Shown here piece by piece: positions 61,271 to 64,000 of a DNA stretch of 64,000 nt. Numbering within the stretch: position 1 is the stretch's first letter; every line of letters begins with the position of its first letter. Under the pieces are notes generated by a model. That model made no database searches. It was not told where the DNA came from and saw only the letters and a program-made list of their open reading frames with translations. A program made the position numbers and the translations under genes. The DNA comes from IMCC26077 sp964490435 (GTDB lineage: Bacteria; Actinomycetota; Actinomycetes; Nanopelagicales; Nanopelagicaceae): the NCBI GenBank assembly GCA_964490435.1, contig CAZBCF010000001.1:1-64000 (forward strand), given 5' to 3'.

Positions 61271-61897
61271 TTATCTTTTTACGGCGAGAAAGAGGCCATC
61301 GCCAAGTCCGACCAACGAACAGGTCCAACGTTCCCGATCTGCGCGCAAATTTCGTAATAACTCGCGACGCATTACCGTCACCTCATCGCGCTGTGCCAAA
61401 TCTGCGACTTTCCCACCGTGAAGAGCGTGCACTAAAACACAGACGCCACCTGGGCGAAGTATTCGATAGGCGTGCTCAATCAGATTACTACTCTCTTCTG
61501 AGTATTCACGAACGACGACCATGTCATAACCTGCATCAGTCAATTTGCTCAAAATGTCGTATGGCGCGCCATGGATTAGTCGAACGCGCTGTGCAGAGAT
61601 TCCCATCTCCTCAGTAGCCTCTCGAGCAAGTTGAACATGCTCTGCCTCTGCATCGATTGAGGTAAGCGTGCCATGCTCGCCCATTCCATCGGCCAGCCAA
61701 AGCGTGCCTACCCCAGTTCCCGTTCCCAACTCCACAATATTGCGGGCAGATAGTGCACGGGCAAGCGTCTGCATGAATGCTCCAGTTCCTGGAGATGGCT
61801 CATCACTGCCCAATTCGATTCCACGATTGCGCGCGCTCTGAATCTCTAACTCTTCGACGATAAAACTTTCGATGAACTCACCCGTACGCTCGTTCAT
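61271..61897 (-). CDS. O-methyltransferase (Rv1220c-like)
   Basis: A 208-residue SAM-dependent class I methyltransferase. VELGTGTGVGTLWLADGM binds SAM, LTSIDAEAEHVQLARE follows the second strand, and VVVREYSEESSNLIEHAYRIL the later active region. The substrate is unknown; the family includes catechol-type methylases. ATG 61897 overlaps the pepA stop by 4 nt (ATGA). Next gene downstream is htrA after 129 bp with nothing identifiable between. Confidence 0.85.
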   Translation of the reverse strand: MNERTGEFIESFIVEELEIQSARNRGIELGSDEPSPGTGAFMQTLARALSARNIVELGTGTGVGTLWLADGMGEHGTLTSIDAEAEHVQLAREATEEMGISAQRVRLIHGAPYDILSKLTDAGYDMVVVREYSEESSNLIEHAYRILRPGGVCVLVHALHGGKVADLAQRDEVTVMRRELLRNLRADRERWTCSLVGLGDGLFLAVKR

Positions 61898-63399
61898 AAC
61901 GACTGCAACCATTCGGTCAATAGCCTTACACCAAATCCAGTGCCACCTTTGGGATTCTCACCTGAATCAGAATCACTTCGCCCCACCCCTGCGATATCGA
62001 AGTGAACCCACTTCACTCCCGAACTACCTTGAACGAATCTCTCAAGAAACAAAGCGGCCGTGATTGAACCGCCACCCACGCTCGGTTTCGTCGCGATGTT
62101 CTTGAAATCAGCAATATTCGAGCGAAGGCTCGGTGCGTACTCATCGACCAGTGGCATATGCCAAACGCGATCACCAGAACGCTCCCCCGCCTTGGCGAAC
62201 GTATTGGCGAGCGCACTATCGCGGGTGTACATCGCTGCATAGTGACGACTTAGCCCAAGAGTTGCTGCACCTGTCAAAGTGGCAACATCGATGAGGTAAT
62301 CAGGGCTCAATCTTTCGAGGGCATACCCCAAACCATCGGCGAGCACCAACCTACCCTCAGCATCAGTATCGATCACTTCGACTGTCTGTCCGTCGAAGTG
62401 GGTAATGACATCCGATGGGCGTTGTGAGGTAGCGGCGAGCAGATTCTCTGCGCACATCAGAAGTCCGGTGATGCGAAGGTTGAGATTAAGTTGTGCTGCA
62501 GCACGGATCGTGCCCAATACCGCTGCCGCGCCTGCCATATCACTCTTCATCGGAACCATATGTTCATAAGGTCGTTTGAGCGATACGCCGCCAGTATCGA
62601 ACATGATGCCCTTACCCACGAGCACGATATGTGGCACGTTTCGCTTTCGTCCGTTGTAACTAATCTCGATAACCGCTGGTGGACGCTTTGGCGACGAGTT
62701 ACCAACTGCAGTCAACCCACCGAACCTTGCTAATGCTTTGGCCCCTTGGTGCACAGTGATCGCAATAGGAAACTTGGTGAGGGCGCGTTTTGCCTGTGCA
62801 GCCATCCATTGCGGACTCTTTATATTCGATGGTGTATGAATCAGGTCGCGAGCGAGTAAAGCGCCTTCAAGCATTGCTTGGGCTAGCTCCAGATCAAACT
62901 CCCTGATTAAAGTGAAAGTGGGAGCCACCTTGATCGGATTGGCAGCGCTGATCTTGAATTGATATGCGGCTAATGCCATCGCGAGGGCATGCGCTCTAGT
63001 GAGCTCGCCTTTACCGCCACATAGCGAGGCGCATTTCTTAGACGTGCCACGGAGTTTTCGACCCACCGCGCTCCCGGCTTTGACGAGATCCGCGCGATTT
63101 CCCGCACCAATACCGACCAAGAGAATCGCACTCATCTTGTCGATCGAGACCGGCAGTTCAAAGAGTTCGCCGGGTTTACCCGTTAACTTGTGGCGCGCTA
63201 TGACTTCATTGAGGTCAATTCCACTCTTGGCGTGTAGACGCTTAAGTACGGTGCGCACCTCGGCGCCTGCTTCTAGTGATACGCGCACTAAATCACCGCT
63301 CTTTGGGAGTGATTCACTTCGAGTCGGGATTACTAAAACATCAACGGTGCGCAACGTCGCCGAGGTAAACGCAGTTATTCGAGGATGATGTGCGGGCAC
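61894..63399 (-). CDS. pepA: Leucyl aminopeptidase (M17)
   Basis: A 501-residue cytosolic aminopeptidase with a N-terminal macro-like domain and a C-terminal M17 catalytic domain. VGKGIMFDTGGVSLKR, MKSDMAGAAAVLG and DTDAEGRLVLADGL contain the two-metal ligands and the catalytic Lys/Arg. The last motif has Asp where NTDAEGR is usual. The start is GTG 63399 with a TACGGT box 6 nt upstream and no ribosome site. The O-methyltransferase gene follows with a 4-nt overlap. Confidence 0.93.
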   Translation of the reverse strand: MPAHHPRITAFTSATLRTVDVLVIPTRSESLPKSGDLVRVSLEAGAEVRTVLKRLHAKSGIDLNEVIARHKLTGKPGELFELPVSIDKMSAILLVGIGAGNRADLVKAGSAVGRKLRGTSKKCASLCGGKGELTRAHALAMALAAYQFKISAANPIKVAPTFTLIREFDLELAQAMLEGALLARDLIHTPSNIKSPQWMAAQAKRALTKFPIAITVHQGAKALARFGGLTAVGNSSPKRPPAVIEISYNGRKRNVPHIVLVGKGIMFDTGGVSLKRPYEHMVPMKSDMAGAAAVLGTIRAAAQLNLNLRITGLLMCAENLLAATSQRPSDVITHFDGQTVEVIDTDAEGRLVLADGLGYALERLSPDYLIDVATLTGAATLGLSRHYAAMYTRDSALANTFAKAGERSGDRVWHMPLVDEYAPSLRSNIADFKNIATKPSVGGGSITAALFLERFVQGSSGVKWVHFDIAGVGRSDSDSGENPKGGTGFGVRLLTEWLQSL

Positions 63400-63405
63400 G
63401 ACCTA

Positions 63406-63411
63406 ACCGTA
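63406..63411 (-). promoter_or_regulatory. Predicted -10 box, leaderless pepA (GTG start)
   Basis: Minus-strand TACGGT, 6 nt before GTG 63399. Confidence 0.5.
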
Positions 63412-63418
63412 GCGCCTC

Positions 63419-64000
63419 TCATTCTCGTATCAAGCGAAAGAGCGCGACACCGATCAAACCGCTCAAGAGAGAGCCAGCCATCACAGCGGTAACGGCGAGG
63501 TCCTGCAGGGCGGTCTCGGTGAATGCGAGTTTTGCGATGAATATCGCCACAGTGAACCCGATGCCAGCGGTGCTGCCGACTGCAACGAGCGCGCGGTTGC
63601 GAATCTGTGTCGGTAACTCTGCTAAGCCCGCCGCGACTGCGCCTTTTGCAGCGACGAATATGCCAAGGGGTTTGCCGATAGCTAAACCAGCGACGATGCC
63701 CCACGCAATCGGCGAGGTGAGCGCAGCATTAAGTGCGGCCGCATTCAATTGTACTCCGGAGTTTGCGAATGCGAATATTGGCACGACCACGTATGCAGAC
63801 AACCCATGGAGATTTCCCTCAAGCTTCTCGACAAGCGTCAAGGTGCCATCCTCGACATCCTCTAAATGCTCGTATTTGCCGCCAGACAAGACTGTTGCTG
63901 GGGTCATCAAACCCATGATCACCCCCGCAAGAGTGGGATGCACACCCGCCTTATAGAGACTGAACCAGAGCAAGATGCCAACAATCGCGTAAACATAAGT
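63419..64000 (-). CDS. nhaA: Na+/H+ antiporter NhaA, C-terminal part
   Basis: The frame stays open to the window end, so the N-terminal part lies beyond it; 193 residues are visible. GVHPTLAGVIMGLMTPA, FAFANSGVQL, GKPLGIF and GIGFTVAIFIAKLAF are hallmarks of NhaA, which exports sodium in exchange for protons. Roughly half of the usual ~400 residues is missing. It is on the same strand as pepA, 19 bp away, and may share its transcript, although pepA has its own candidate -10 box. Confidence 0.93.
   Translation of the reverse strand, partial: TYVYAIVGILLWFSLYKAGVHPTLAGVIMGLMTPATVLSGGKYEHLEDVEDGTLTLVEKLEGNLHGLSAYVVVPIFAFANSGVQLNAAALNAALTSPIAWGIVAGLAIGKPLGIFVAAKGAVAAGLAELPTQIRNRALVAVGSTAGIGFTVAIFIAKLAFTETALQDLAVTAVMAGSLLSGLIGVALFRLIRE

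Noticed and set aside
1..64000. Rho-independent terminators, insertion sequences, integrases and attachment sites
   Set aside because: I looked at the intergenic spaces and saw no GC hairpin followed by a T run, no transposase or integrase, and no long inverted repeats.

Overview
The window reads as a streamlined actinobacterial chromosome segment, probably from a metagenome assembly. Lineage markers are WhiB1 (21342-21626), WhiB2 (40029-40289), MtrA/MtrB, PdtaS, the mycothiol deacetylase MshB, MoeZ, DUF3107, DUF3499, DUF5719 and a Rv3235-family protein. Base composition looks close to 50% GC, intergenic spaces are short, and many genes overlap by 1-4 nt. This fits a small-genome planktonic actinobacterium (for example a Nanopelagicales-like lineage), but I cannot fix the genus. 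Three 100-N runs mark scaffold gaps. One of them (49634-49733) is flanked by the same 55 nt on both sides and is almost certainly artificial.

Layout. 1-7.1 kb: Rieske protein end, SelA-like PLP enzyme, class I aldolase, 14-TM MFS exporter, argG and ctaB (both cut by gaps), and a membrane protein. 7.1-20 kb: methyltransferase plus a dimethylglycine/sarcosine-dehydrogenase-like flavoprotein, divergent from a choline-kinase-like gene and a mutarotase-like gene; a D-lactate/glycolate oxidase; a transsulfuration enzyme; an SDR/PatB/FAD-oxidoreductase operon; and TerC. 20-25.4 kb: msrA-msrB, tRNA-Arg(CCG), whiB1, pdtaS, DUF6912, a CpaE-like plus SAF-domain pair, and the Rv3235-family gene. 25.4-42.8 kb: a long minus-strand block. 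It carries secA, comF, mtrB, mtrA, ahcY, manA, a Trm112-like gene of 54 codons, manB, DUF3499, DUF5719, a large GT2, whiB2, an NDP-mannose-type nucleotidyltransferase, dapC and fdxA. 43-51 kb: a lone SH3-like domain, cysS, VanW protein, mshB, S9 peptidase and moeZ. 51-56.7 kb: TetR and DUF3107, then a minus-strand run of EamA, PHP, MarC, RecB-like, MpaB-like and an atypical ParA. 56.7-64 kb: MgtE-N/CBS, DUF1003, mrp, tatB, htrA, O-methyltransferase, pepA and nhaA (partial).

How the genes work together. Most are core functions: secretion (SecA, TatB, HtrA), envelope signalling (MtrAB), mannose activation for glycans (ManA, ManB, nucleotidyltransferase, GT2), redox and thiol protection (MshB, MsrA/B, WhiB1) and methyl-group turnover (AhcY, DMGDH-like). 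Gene order largely follows Mycobacterium tuberculosis, but several expected neighbours are missing: tmk, lpqB, hpf, sigE/rseA and DUF3152.

The strongest unlisted signal is regulatory. At least 17 operon-leading or divergent genes have a TANNNT box ending 6-8 nt before the start codon and mostly no Shine-Dalgarno, the layout of leaderless mRNAs. Three divergent gene pairs have both boxes within a 24-31 nt spacer, two of them sharing the same TA dinucleotide (bidirectional promoters). A seven-copy 10-bp tandem repeat before fdxA and a ParA protein with substituted P-loop lysines also deserve a look. I found no mobile element, CRISPR array, rRNA or defence island, and no stretch above 300 bases without a gene. 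No dramatic new system is evident.
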